Positions 7,193 to 14,831 of a stretch of DNA of 33,418 nt are shown in pieces; position 1 is the stretch's first letter; each line of letters begins with the position of its first letter. Position numbers and translations under genes: made by a program. The notes beneath the pieces are model-generated. The model did not search any database and was not told where the DNA came from. It worked only from the letters and a program-made list of their open reading frames with translations. Origin of the DNA: Methylocystis sp. (GTDB taxonomy: Bacteria; Pseudomonadota; Alphaproteobacteria; Rhizobiales; Beijerinckiaceae); NCBI GenBank assembly GCA_024506175.1, contig JAMBEQ010000039.1:1-33418 (forward strand), given 5' to 3'.

Positions 7193-7507
7193 CTAGCCCT
7201 CGTCCTTTATCTCCTCGCAGCGAAACGGCCCGCGCCAGCGGGCGTAGCGCCAGGGGGTCACCGGGCTGGCGTTCTCCGGCAACTTCTCCGGCGCGGGGTC
7301 GAAACCCTCGCCGCCGCCGGGTCGGCAGCGGCAGATGCGCGCGACGCCCATCCAGCCGCCGGCCCAGAAGCCATGGCGGGCGATCGCTTCGTCCGTATAT
7401 TCGGAGCAGGTCGGCGCGTAGCGGCAGCTTCGCCCCGCGAAGGCCGAGAAGGTCACGCGGTAGAGAAAGATCAGGCCTCGGGCGGCCAAGGCGAGGGGCG
7501 AGTTCAT
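7193..7507 (-). CDS. yidD: YidD, membrane protein insertion efficiency factor
   Basis: A 104-residue protein with the DUF37/YidD core. It has an N-terminal amphipathic segment (LALAARGLIFLYRVTFSAF), then RSCRYAPTCSEYTDEAIARHG and a W-G-ARICRCRPGG motif. The conserved cysteines at about 28, 34, 59 and 61 are present. The family helps the YidC insertase place inner-membrane proteins. It is normally found beside rnpA and yidC; here it is the last gene of a lemA-cysE-yidD run, 7 nt after cysE. The C-terminal tail (PFRCEEIKDEG) is a short extension. Confidence 0.93.
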   Translation of the reverse strand: MNSPLALAARGLIFLYRVTFSAFAGRSCRYAPTCSEYTDEAIARHGFWAGGWMGVARICRCRPGGGEGFDPAPEKLPENASPVTPWRYARWRGPFRCEEIKDEG

Positions 7508-7514
7508 CGGCGCC

Positions 7515-8363
7515 TCAGATCACATAATCGAAGGAGTCGTAGGCGAGGCCGCGTAGGAGCTGATCCATATCCCGCGCCGGCAAGGCCCTGGGCTCGACCC
7601 CTACCACTTTGGCGGGCGCGCCCGCCACCACGGAATTGGGCGGCACGGCGTGCAGCACGACGGAGCCAGCGGAAATGCGCGAACAGGCGCCGATCTCGAT
7701 GTTGCCTAAAATCTTCGCGTCCGCGCCGATCATGACGCCCCGTCTAACCTTGGGATGCCGGTCGCCGGCGACCTTGCCAGTGCCGCCGAGCGTCACGCCA
7801 TGGAGGATGGAGACTTCGTCCTCCACCACCGCGGTCTCGCCGACGACGAAGCCGGTCGCGTGATCCAGAAATATGCCTTTGCCGAACTGCGCGGCCGGAT
7901 GGATGTCGGCGGCGAGCGCATCCGATGTTCGGCTCTGGATATAAAAGGCGAAGTCGCGCTTGCCCGCGCGCCATAGCGCATGGGCGAGCCGCGAGGCCTG
8001 TATGGCGTGATAGCCCTTGAAATACAGCAACGGCTCGATGAGCCGGCTGCAAGCGGGATCCCGTTCCACATAGGCGGCGAGGTCGAGGCGGAACGCCTCG
8101 CCGATCTCCGGCTCTCGTTCGAGCGCGGCCAGAAAAGCGTCGGCGATGGCGGCGGCGTCGAGCGCGGAGGCCCCGAGACGCCCGCTGACGCGATGGACCA
8201 CCGCCTCTTCGAGGCTGTGCCGGTTCAAAAGCTCGCCGATAAAGAGCGGCGCGAGCGCCGGATCAAGGCGGAGCCCATCCTCCGCTTCCTGCCGCATATG
8301 CGCCCACATGGCGTCGCTGCGCGCGCAAAGCGCGGAAAGCTCCTGAGGCGCGCGCAGGGTCAT
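7515..8363 (-). CDS. cysE: Serine O-acetyltransferase
   Basis: A 282-residue CysE that transfers acetyl from acetyl-CoA to L-serine, the first step of cysteine synthesis. The helical N-terminal domain covers about residues 1-145 (DPACSRLIEPLLYFKGYHAI). The left-handed beta-helix of hexapeptide repeats follows: DIHPAAQFGKGIFLDHATG, VVGETAVVEDEVSILHGVTL, GADAKILGNIEIGACSRISA, and VPPNSVVAGAPAK. The catalytic Asp/His pair of the DHATG and HGVTLGG segments is present. The start ATG 8363 lies 1 nt after the lemA stop, so translation is probably coupled. The C-terminus ends in Ile, the residue many CysE proteins use to dock into CysK. Confidence 0.95.
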   Translation of the reverse strand: MTLRAPQELSALCARSDAMWAHMRQEAEDGLRLDPALAPLFIGELLNRHSLEEAVVHRVSGRLGASALDAAAIADAFLAALEREPEIGEAFRLDLAAYVERDPACSRLIEPLLYFKGYHAIQASRLAHALWRAGKRDFAFYIQSRTSDALAADIHPAAQFGKGIFLDHATGFVVGETAVVEDEVSILHGVTLGGTGKVAGDRHPKVRRGVMIGADAKILGNIEIGACSRISAGSVVLHAVPPNSVVAGAPAKVVGVEPRALPARDMDQLLRGLAYDSFDYVI

Positions 8364-8364
8364 T

Positions 8365-8961
8365 TTAGAACTTTACCTGCGGCGCCTGCTGGGCCGCCTC
8401 GCTTGCCGTGAATTCCGCCATGGGTTTCGTCCCCGCAAAGAAGGTCTTCGCCCAAAGTAGCGTCGGGAAAGTGCGCAGCGAGAGGTTGAACTCGCGCGCC
8501 GCCTCGATGTAGTCGCGCCGGGCGACATTGATGCGGTTTTCCGTGCCTTCGAGCTGCGACTGCAGCGCCAGGAAGTTCTGATTGGCTTTCAGGTCCGGAT
8601 AGGCCTCCGTCACCATCATCAGCCGGCCCAGCGCGCCGGTGAGTTGCGCCTGCGCCTCCTGAAACTGCTTCATCTTCTCCGAATCGGTGACGGTCGAGGC
8701 GTCGACCTTGACCGAGGTCGCCTTCGCCCGCGCTTCCACCACCGAGGTGAGCACGTCCTTTTCATGCCTGGCGTAGCCCTGCACGGTCGCGACGAGGTTC
8801 GGGATGAGGTCGGCGCGGCGCTGGTACTGGGATTGCACCTCCGACCACTTGGCTTTGGCGTTTTCCTCCAAAGTCGGGATTGTGTTGTAGCCACAGCCCG
8901 AAAGCGACAGGGCGGCGGCGATCGCGACGGCGAGGGCCCGCCACCGGGACATGAGGCTCAT
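8365..8961 (-). CDS. lemA: LemA family lipoprotein
   Basis: A 198-residue protein with a lipoprotein signal: basic N-terminus, hydrophobic stretch, and lipobox LSGC. The cysteine would be acylated and the protein anchored facing the periplasm. The LemA core is clear: YQRRADLIPNLVATVQGYA, HEKDVLTSVVEARAKA, TENRINVARRDYIEAAREFN and RTFPTLLW. Start ATG 8961 was chosen because GGAG lies 6 nt upstream and it puts the signal peptide first; an upstream in-frame start would add 16 non-signal residues. LemA is usually paired with TPM-domain (YgcG-type) or M48 peptidase genes; here it heads a transcript with cysE and yidD. Its molecular role is poorly defined. Confidence 0.93.
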   Translation of the reverse strand: MSLMSRWRALAVAIAAALSLSGCGYNTIPTLEENAKAKWSEVQSQYQRRADLIPNLVATVQGYARHEKDVLTSVVEARAKATSVKVDASTVTDSEKMKQFQEAQAQLTGALGRLMMVTEAYPDLKANQNFLALQSQLEGTENRINVARRDYIEAAREFNLSLRTFPTLLWAKTFFAGTKPMAEFTASEAAQQAPQVKF

Positions 8962-9085
8962 ATCAATCTCCGTTAACTCGGGCGCGCGCGCCCGCGCGGG
9001 TTTCGACAAGGCGGAAACTTAAGGGCTCGCCAAACGCATGAAAAGAGCGCGCGTCTGGTATAAAATGGCCGAAAAGGAAACAGCC

Positions 9086-9508
9086 ATGGTCATCGACGAC
9101 ATCATCGGCAATTTTGAGCTGCTCGACGAGTGGGAGGATCGCTACCGCTATCTCATCGAGCTCGGCCGCACGCTCGAACCGCTGCCGAAGGAGGCCTACA
9201 AGGAAGAAAACAAGGTGCGGGGCTGCGCCAGCCAGGTGTGGCTGGAGACGACGCGCGGCGAGGACGCCGCCGGCGCGCCGACTTTGACCTTCCGCGGCGA
9301 CAGCGACGCCCATATCGTGCGTGGCCTGGTGGCGCTGGTGCTGGCGCTCTACTCGGGGCGCCGGGCCCGGGAGATCATCGACACCGACGCCGCGCCGCTC
9401 TTCAAGCAGCTAGGCCTCGCCGAGCATTTGACGCCGCAGCGCGCCAATGGCCTGCGCTCCATGGTCGAGCGGATCAAGAAGGAAGCCCGCGACGCGGCGG
9501 CGGCGTAG
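9086..9508 (+). CDS. sufE: Cysteine desulfuration protein SufE
   Basis: A 140-residue SufE. It accepts persulfide sulfur from the cysteine desulfurase SufS and delivers it for iron-sulfur cluster assembly. MVIDDIIGNFELLDEWEDRY starts the fold. The acceptor cysteine is C47 in KVRGCASQVWL, and LGLAEHLTPQRANGL lies near the end. ATG 9086 is preferred over ATGs at 9038 and 9065 because AAGGAAA precedes it and it gives the standard family length. It is transcribed divergently from lemA. No other suf genes are in the window. Confidence 0.94.
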   Translation: MVIDDIIGNFELLDEWEDRYRYLIELGRTLEPLPKEAYKEENKVRGCASQVWLETTRGEDAAGAPTLTFRGDSDAHIVRGLVALVLALYSGRRAREIIDTDAAPLFKQLGLAEHLTPQRANGLRSMVERIKKEARDAAAA

Positions 9509-9524
9509 CAGTCGGTCCCCCGCC

Positions 9525-9731
9525 TCAAAAATCACTCGCGAGCCCTTTGACCTCCCAATCGCCATACCGCGCCGGATCGAGACCGCCTCGGCCGCCAATT
9601 TCTTCGGCCGCTCGCTGGCGCTCGACGCTCTTTCTGCGCGCCTCGGCTTCGGCGAGGGCGCGCCGCGCGGCCGGCGGCAGATCGTCCATCCTCCCGCCTG
9701 GCTTGGCTTCGAGTTTCTCATTCTCGGGCAT
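9525..9731 (-). CDS. DUF1674/SDHAF4-like protein
   Basis: A 68-residue protein with the family's C-terminal signature GGLDPARYGDWEVKGLASDF and a charged helical N-terminus (RALAEAEARRKSVERQRAAE). Eukaryotic SDHAF4 helps assemble succinate dehydrogenase by binding the flavinylated subunit; a like role in alphaproteobacteria is inferred from homology. GGGAG precedes ATG 9731. It sits between sufE (tail-to-tail) and rsmB (head-to-head). Confidence 0.85.
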   Translation of the reverse strand: MPENEKLEAKPGGRMDDLPPAARRALAEAEARRKSVERQRAAEEIGGRGGLDPARYGDWEVKGLASDF

Positions 9732-9809
9732 GTCGCGCTCCCGTAGCGTCTCGCCCCTTAGCTCCCCCTTGTGCTATGATTCGCGAGACGGGGGCAGCGG
9801 AGAGGCCGT

Positions 9810-11222
9810 TTGAGCGACAGTAGATCATTCCCCGGGCGTTCGAAAACCTCGCGTCAGTCCCCCCGCCAGGGTTTTGTGCCGGCAGAGGCGGCGCGCGAGG
9901 CCGAGGCGGCAAGAACCCCCGGGCTCCCGGCGCGTCTCGCCGCCGCCAGTATTATTGGGGACGTGGTCCAGGGCGGCCACCGGCTCGACGAATGTTTCGC
10001 GCCGCAAGCCGTGCCCAACCGCCTTACAGGTCTCGAGCCCCGCGACGTGGCGCTCGCCCGCTCGATCGCGACGGTCACGCTGCGCCGATTGGGCATCATC
10101 CGCCACGCGCTGGGCGAGCTGCTCGAAAAAGGCCTGCCACGCCAGGCCGGGCGGCTGGAATACACGCTGATCGCCGCCGCTGCGCAACTCCTTTTCCTCG
10201 ACGCCGCCGACCATGCGGCGATCGACCTCGCCGTGCGCGCGACAAAGCTCGAGCCGAAAACCAGCGCCTTTGCCGGCCTGGTGAACGGCGTGCTGCGGAA
10301 TCTCCTTCGCCGGCGCGACGAATTTCTGGAGATCGCCGCCAGCGGCGACTATGACGCGCCGCCCTGGCTCGCGCAGCGCTGGCGCAAGACCTATGGCGAC
10401 GACGCCGCGCGCGCGATCATTGCAGCGCACATGATGGAGCCGCCGCTCGACCTCTCTGTGAAAGCGGACCCTCAGGATTGGGCCGAGCGGCTGGACGGCG
10501 TTGTGACGCCCACTGGCTCCGTAAGGCTGAAGACGCGTGCGCCCATCGCGGAGCTTGCCGGTTACAAGGATGGCGAATGGTGGGTGCAGGACGCCGCCGC
10601 CGCTCTGCCCGCCCGGCTCCTTTCAGCAAAGCCCGACGAGCGCGTGCTCGACATGTGCGCGGCCCCGGGCGGCAAGACGGCGCAATTGGCGCTGGCCCGC
10701 GCCCATGTGGTGGCGCTCGACCGCTCGGCCGAACGGCTGAAGCTCTTGACCGCCAATCTCTCCCGGCTCGATCTTCGCGTGGATGTCGCGGTCGCCGACG
10801 CGACCGGCTATCAGGCGCCGCCCTTCGACGCCATTTTGATCGACGCGCCCTGCTCGGCGACCGGCACGGCGCGCAGGCACCCTGACGTGCCCTGGACTAA
10901 AAAGCCTGGCGACATAGAGACGCTCGCGGCGCTTCAGGCCAGAATGCTCGCCCGCGCGGCGCTGCTGACGAAAGCCGGCGGGCGCATTGTCTATTGCACC
11001 TGTTCGCTCGAGCCCGAGGAAGGCGAGCAGCAGATTGCGTCCTTTCTGCGCCGCAACCCCGACTTCCGCCGCGAGCCCATAAGAGTTGAAGAAGGCATAC
11101 CCTCCGAGTTCATCAACCGCGACGGCGACCTGCGCACGCTCCCCTGCTTCTGGCCCAACGAGGATTCGCGCCTGGCGGGAATCGACGGCTTTTTCGCGGC
11201 GCGATTGATCAGGCAAGAGTAG
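9810..11222 (+). CDS. rsmB: 16S rRNA (cytosine-C5) methyltransferase RsmB
   Basis: A 470-residue RsmB/Sun family enzyme that methylates a cytosine (C967 in E. coli numbering) of 16S rRNA using S-adenosylmethionine. Residues about 38-175 are the NusB-like RNA-binding domain (AAASIIGDVVQGGHRLDECF). The methyltransferase domain has the SAM motif DMCAAPGGKTAQLA, DAPCSATGTARRHPD with C348, and YCTCSLEPEEGE with C398. By family knowledge C398 is the likely nucleophile and C348 assists product release. The start appears to be TTG 9810 after AGAGG; the first 35 residues are variable, so a later start is possible. Confidence 0.94.
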   Translation: MSDSRSFPGRSKTSRQSPRQGFVPAEAAREAEAARTPGLPARLAAASIIGDVVQGGHRLDECFAPQAVPNRLTGLEPRDVALARSIATVTLRRLGIIRHALGELLEKGLPRQAGRLEYTLIAAAAQLLFLDAADHAAIDLAVRATKLEPKTSAFAGLVNGVLRNLLRRRDEFLEIAASGDYDAPPWLAQRWRKTYGDDAARAIIAAHMMEPPLDLSVKADPQDWAERLDGVVTPTGSVRLKTRAPIAELAGYKDGEWWVQDAAAALPARLLSAKPDERVLDMCAAPGGKTAQLALARAHVVALDRSAERLKLLTANLSRLDLRVDVAVADATGYQAPPFDAILIDAPCSATGTARRHPDVPWTKKPGDIETLAALQARMLARAALLTKAGGRIVYCTCSLEPEEGEQQIASFLRRNPDFRREPIRVEEGIPSEFINRDGDLRTLPCFWPNEDSRLAGIDGFFAARLIRQE

Positions 11223-11364
11223 GCGGGCGGCGCTTTCCGAATCGGCGAAGGACTGCGCCCAGCACGGGCCATCGGGGCGCGAAACCGTTTTCCTCGTCCT
11301 GCGAGACGCCGCCTTCGGCGGCTCCAAGTCCTTCCCGTTCGCCCCGGCCGCCCGGCCCCCCGCC

Positions 11365-11391
11365 TTGACCATATAGTCAAATCACTATAGC
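11365..11391 (+). promoter_or_regulatory. Promoter with palindromic operator for XRE gene
   Basis: TATAGT (11372-11377) and ACTATA (11384-11389) form a perfect 6-bp inverted repeat with a 6-bp centre. It overlaps a possible promoter: -35 TTGACC 11365-11370 and -10 TATAGC 11386-11391, with a short 15-bp spacer. It lies 33 bp before the XRE gene in an otherwise very GC-rich gap. Antitoxin-type XRE proteins commonly repress themselves at such sites, so autoregulation is likely but inferred. Confidence 0.55.
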
Positions 11392-11421
11392 TGAACGCTG
11401 ATCCATGAGCGTAGCCGGAAC

Positions 11422-11721
11422 ATGATGACGATGGACGAAGGCCAGCCAACGCACAGGCATGCGGAAGATCGCATCCTCAAGGCGCAGCTCGTCCATAAGA
11501 TCGAGGCTTTGCTGAAGGAGCGCGGCCTCAAGCAGGTTGACGCCGCGCGGCTTTTCGGGGTCAGGCAGCCTGACATTTCAAAAATGCTGCACGGCGACCT
11601 TCGACAGTTTTCCCTGGAGCGACTCCTGCGCTTCCTCGTTGCGCTGGGGCAGGATGTCGAAATTGTCGTGAAGCCCCGCGGACCCAACGCGGCGGAAACC
11701 GCGACGCTTCGCATCGCTTAG
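11422..11721 (+). CDS. Solo XRE-family regulator, HigA-like antitoxin
   Basis: A 99-residue helix-turn-helix protein. ERGLKQVDAARLFGVRQPDI followed by SKMLHGDLRQFSLERLLRFL is the XRE/HTH core (about 33-75), and LGQDVEIVVKPR is the typical C-terminal strand of antitoxins that pair with HigB/RelE-like or Gp49-like toxins. In such pairs the toxin gene lies directly upstream; here 11223-11421 holds only GC-rich non-coding DNA, so the toxin is missing. It ends 29 bp before shc. It may be a domesticated antitoxin acting as a transcription regulator of itself and perhaps of shc; there is no direct evidence for the latter. Confidence 0.85.
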   Translation: MMTMDEGQPTHRHAEDRILKAQLVHKIEALLKERGLKQVDAARLFGVRQPDISKMLHGDLRQFSLERLLRFLVALGQDVEIVVKPRGPNAAETATLRIA

Positions 11722-11750
11722 ACCGTAGAGTTTTGGAAAAAGGACGAACC

Positions 11751-13715
11751 ATGACCGCAGCCGCTTGCGCCAATTACGCCCCGCCTGCAGATGCGCTCGA
11801 AAAAAGCATCCAGAGCGCCAAGAATGCGCTTCTCGACCTCGGCAAAGCGGACGGCCATTGGTGTTTCGAGCTCGAGGCCGATACGACGATCCCTGCCGAA
11901 TATGTGCTGATGCGTCACTTCCGCGCCGAGCCTGTCGAGGCTGAGCTCGAGCGCAAGATCGTGGTTTATCTCCGACGCATGCAGGGCGACCATGGCGGCT
12001 GGCCGCTCTTTCAGGATGGGGCCCTCAACATCTCGGCGAGCGTGAAGGCCTATTTCGCGCTCAAAATGATCGGTGACGACATCGACGCCCCGCATATGGC
12101 CCGCGCCCGCGAAGCGATCCTCTCCCATGGCGGCGCGGCGACGTCGAATGTCTTCACGCGCTCGTTGCTTGCGCTCTACGGCGAAATCCCCTGGCGCGGG
12201 GTGCCGGTGATGCCGGTCGAGATCATGCTGCTGCCGAGGTGGTTTCCCTTCCATCTCGACAAGATTTCCTACTGGGGCCGCACGGTCCTCGTGCCGCTTC
12301 TCGTGCTGATGACCTATAAGCCGCGCGCCAGGAACCCAAAGGGCGTGCATATACCGGAACTCTTTACGACGCCGCCGGAAGAGGTGAAGGTCTGGCCGAA
12401 GGGCGAGCATCAAACCTGGCCCTGGGCGCATATTTTCGGCGAGATCGACAAGCTGCTGCGCCTCGCCGAACCCTACATGCCCAAGCGTTCGCGGGAATAT
12501 TCGATAAAGCTCGCCGAGCGCTGGACAACCGAGCGTTTGAACGGCGTCGATGGGCTCGGCGCCATCTTCCCGGCCATGGTCAACAGCCTGCTGATGTACG
12601 ACGTGCTCGGCGTCCCTGAGACCGACCGGCGCGTGAAGGATGCGCGCGAATCGATCGAGCGGCTCCTCGTCGTCAATGAGACTGAAGCCTATTGCCAACC
12701 CTGCGTCTCGCCCGTGTGGGACACCTCGCTCGTCGCCCATGCTCTGCTCGAGACCGGCGACGACGACGCCCGTGAGAAGGCGCGCGCCGCCTGCGATTGG
12801 CTCGCCCCGCTGCAAGTGTTGGACGTGCAGGGCGACTGGGCGGCTCAACGCCCAAATCTACGGCCGGGCGGCTGGGCGTTCCAATACGCCAACGCCCATT
12901 ACCCCGATGTCGACGACACGGCCGTGGTCGCGACGGCCATGGACCGGCTGACCAGCGGCGAAGAGGGGAAGCCGTACGCCGAACGCATCGCCCGCGCGAA
13001 GGAGTGGATCGTGGGCATGCAGTCGAAGAACGGCGGGTGGGGCGCCTTCGACGCCGATAACGTCTACCACTACCTCAACCACATTCCGTTCGCGGACCAC
13101 GGCGCCCTGCTCGATCCGCCCACGGTGGACGTTTCGGCGCGTTGCGTCTCCATGCTCGCGCAGCTCGGCGATACGGTGGAATCGAGCGAATGCCTTCGGC
13201 GCGGCGTCGAATATCTCTTGAAGGAGCAGGAGAAGGACGGCTCCTGGTTCGGCCGCTGGGGCGCCAATTACATCTATGGCGCCTGGTCGGCGCTCTGCGC
13301 GCTCAACGCCGCCGGCCTGCCGCACGAGCATGAGTCCTATCGCCGCGCCGTGAATTGGCTCGTCTCGATTCAGAACCCGGACGGCGGCTGGGGGGAAGAT
13401 CTGTCGAGCTACAAGCTCGACTACAGGGGCTATGAGCAGGCGCCCTCGACCTCATCGCAGACTGCCTGGGCGCTGCTGGGGCTGATGGCCGCGGGCGACG
13501 TCGATCATCCGGCGGTCGCGCGCGGGGTCGCCTATCTGCAGACGACGCAGGGCCAGGATGGGCTTTGGGAAGAGGCGCGCTTCACGGCGACCGGGTTCCC
13601 GCGCGTCTTCTATCTGCGCTACCACGGCTACCGGAGATTCTTCCCGCTCTGGGCGCTCGCGCGCTACCGCAACCTACTGCAGACGAACAGCAAGCGGGTG
13701 CAGGTGGGGTTGTAA
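11751..13715 (+). CDS. shc: Squalene-hopene cyclase
   Basis: A 654-residue class II terpene cyclase that folds squalene into hopene/hopanol, the core of hopanoid membrane lipids. The catalytic acid motif is DVDD at residues 386-389 (YPDVDDTAVV). QW repeats are present: QGDHGGWPLF, QSKNGGWGAF, QEKDGSWFGRW, QNPDGGWGE and QGQDGLWEE. GYRRFFPLWALARYRN ends the fold. The enzyme is a monotopic inner-membrane protein. ATG 11751 is preferred over TTG 11733 because AAGGA lies 6 nt upstream. hpnG follows after a 381-bp gap with a repeat; squalene synthesis genes (hpnCDE) are not in the window. Confidence 0.97.
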   Translation: MTAAACANYAPPADALEKSIQSAKNALLDLGKADGHWCFELEADTTIPAEYVLMRHFRAEPVEAELERKIVVYLRRMQGDHGGWPLFQDGALNISASVKAYFALKMIGDDIDAPHMARAREAILSHGGAATSNVFTRSLLALYGEIPWRGVPVMPVEIMLLPRWFPFHLDKISYWGRTVLVPLLVLMTYKPRARNPKGVHIPELFTTPPEEVKVWPKGEHQTWPWAHIFGEIDKLLRLAEPYMPKRSREYSIKLAERWTTERLNGVDGLGAIFPAMVNSLLMYDVLGVPETDRRVKDARESIERLLVVNETEAYCQPCVSPVWDTSLVAHALLETGDDDAREKARAACDWLAPLQVLDVQGDWAAQRPNLRPGGWAFQYANAHYPDVDDTAVVATAMDRLTSGEEGKPYAERIARAKEWIVGMQSKNGGWGAFDADNVYHYLNHIPFADHGALLDPPTVDVSARCVSMLAQLGDTVESSECLRRGVEYLLKEQEKDGSWFGRWGANYIYGAWSALCALNAAGLPHEHESYRRAVNWLVSIQNPDGGWGEDLSSYKLDYRGYEQAPSTSSQTAWALLGLMAAGDVDHPAVARGVAYLQTTQGQDGLWEEARFTATGFPRVFYLRYHGYRRFFPLWALARYRNLLQTNSKRVQVGL

Positions 13716-13898
13716 GGCGCTTTCCCCGGTAATCTCGGTTCGTCCGCTTCCTCCCCTGGCCCCGCGACAGCGGGGTCGGGCGGGGCCCAACGGCGAACAC
13801 GCCAAAGATTGTCGACCCACATCCCCGCCCCTCCCCTCAAGGCGCGGGCGAGAGACGGCCAACGCTGTGGATCGCTTCCTTTACGCCTGTCGCTGCCC
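13716..13898. other. shc-hpnG gap, GC-rich hairpin
   Basis: No gene is visible. CCCCGC-GACA-GCGGGG (13760-13775) and the alternative longer pairing GGCCCCGC/GCGGGGCC (13758-13787) form strong stem-loops 45-70 bp after the shc stop. There is no T-run, so this is at best a weak terminator or attenuator between shc and hpnG. Repeat copy 3 follows. Confidence 0.4.
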
Positions 13899-14014
13899 TT
13901 CGCGCGCTTTCCGCTCGCATGGAATCATGCGAGCGATAAGAAATCGCGCAAAATCTAAGATCTCAACGCATTCTTATCGCAAGAGTCTGTCAGCTTTTGC
14001 GGAATGCGCTCTAG
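13899..14014 (-). repeat. 115-bp TIR repeat element, copy 3
   Basis: Minus orientation. It starts (minus strand) CTAGAGCGCATTCCGC near 14014 and ends GCGAGCGGAAAGCGCGC near 13902; the terminal CTAG on that side is lost. Both internal hairpins are kept (GCATTC/GAATGC and CTCGCATG/CATGCGAG). It lies in the shc-hpnG gap, 82 bp before hpnG. Confidence 0.85.
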
Positions 14015-14096
14015 CCCCTGCCCGCTTCCCTGTTTACCGTTGACTTCGCCTTCCGAAACATTGGAGGTAGATGGCGGTTGGTAGCAGGGAGGCGCT

Positions 14097-14831
14097 ATGA
14101 CGCTCGTTCAGAGCCGACGCAGGGAAGCGGTCAGGTGGGAAGCGCCTGGTCCCGTGCTTGTCGTCACCGGCATGAAGCGCGAGGCCGCCTGCGTCGCGGG
14201 CGAAGGCGTTGTCGCCATCTGCAGCGGCGCGAGCGTGACGAGGTTGCGCGCAGAGCTCGGCCGGCTCCAGGAAAAGCGTTTCTCCGCGGTCGTGAGCTTT
14301 GGCCTCGCCGGCGGGCTCGATTACGCCCTGCGTCCGGGCGACATTATCGTTGCGGATACGGTCGTTTCCGCGAAAGCGCGACACGAGACGCATGGCCGCC
14401 TCTCCGACGCACTGGCCGAAGCTGCAGCCGCCAAAGGCTGCAGGGCTGTGCCGGGCGCAATCGTAGGCGTCGACGCGCCCGCGTTGGATACAAAAACCAA
14501 GGCCTCGCTGCGCGAATCGGCGGGGGCGCACGCGGTCGACATGGAGTCACATCTCGCGGCCGAGTTCGCCCGCTCGCGCGCCCTGCCCTTCGTGGCGCTG
14601 CGCGCCATCAGCGATCCTGCCGCCCGCGCCCTGCCGCCGCTCGCCGCCAAGGCGCTGACGCCGGAGGGCGGCGTGGATGGAAAATACGTGGCGCGCGAAC
14701 TTCTCCGCGCGCCGCAGCAAATCGGCGAGTTGCTTCTGGCGGGAATCGATTCCCGCGCGGCATTCGGCTCTTTAGGCCGCTGTGGACCGCTTCTCGGCCC
14801 GCTCGCGCGCCTCATGCTCGCGGATCTCTGA
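14097..14831 (+). CDS. hpnG: Hopanoid phosphorylase/nucleosidase HpnG
   Basis: A 244-residue protein of the purine-nucleoside phosphorylase fold. Features are PVLVVTGMKREAACV at the start, VSFGLAGGLDYALRPGDII, and AHAVDMESHLAAEFA with the conserved Met-Glu of the nucleoside pocket, then LPFVALRAISDPA. In hopanoid producers it removes adenine from adenosylhopane to give ribosylhopane on the way to bacteriohopanetetrol. GGGAGG precedes ATG 14097. Its last 60 bp overlap the end of hpnH on the opposite strand. Confidence 0.92.
   Translation: MTLVQSRRREAVRWEAPGPVLVVTGMKREAACVAGEGVVAICSGASVTRLRAELGRLQEKRFSAVVSFGLAGGLDYALRPGDIIVADTVVSAKARHETHGRLSDALAEAAAAKGCRAVPGAIVGVDAPALDTKTKASLRESAGAHAVDMESHLAAEFARSRALPFVALRAISDPAARALPPLAAKALTPEGGVDGKYVARELLRAPQQIGELLLAGIDSRAAFGSLGRCGPLLGPLARLMLADL

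Noticed and set aside
11223-11364. Toxin gene upstream of the XRE antitoxin-like gene
   Set aside because: No reading frame with a HigB/RelE or Gp49-like sequence exists in this gap on the plus strand.
11718-12848. 376-residue minus-strand reading frame
   Set aside because: It lies opposite shc; shadow of a conserved gene.
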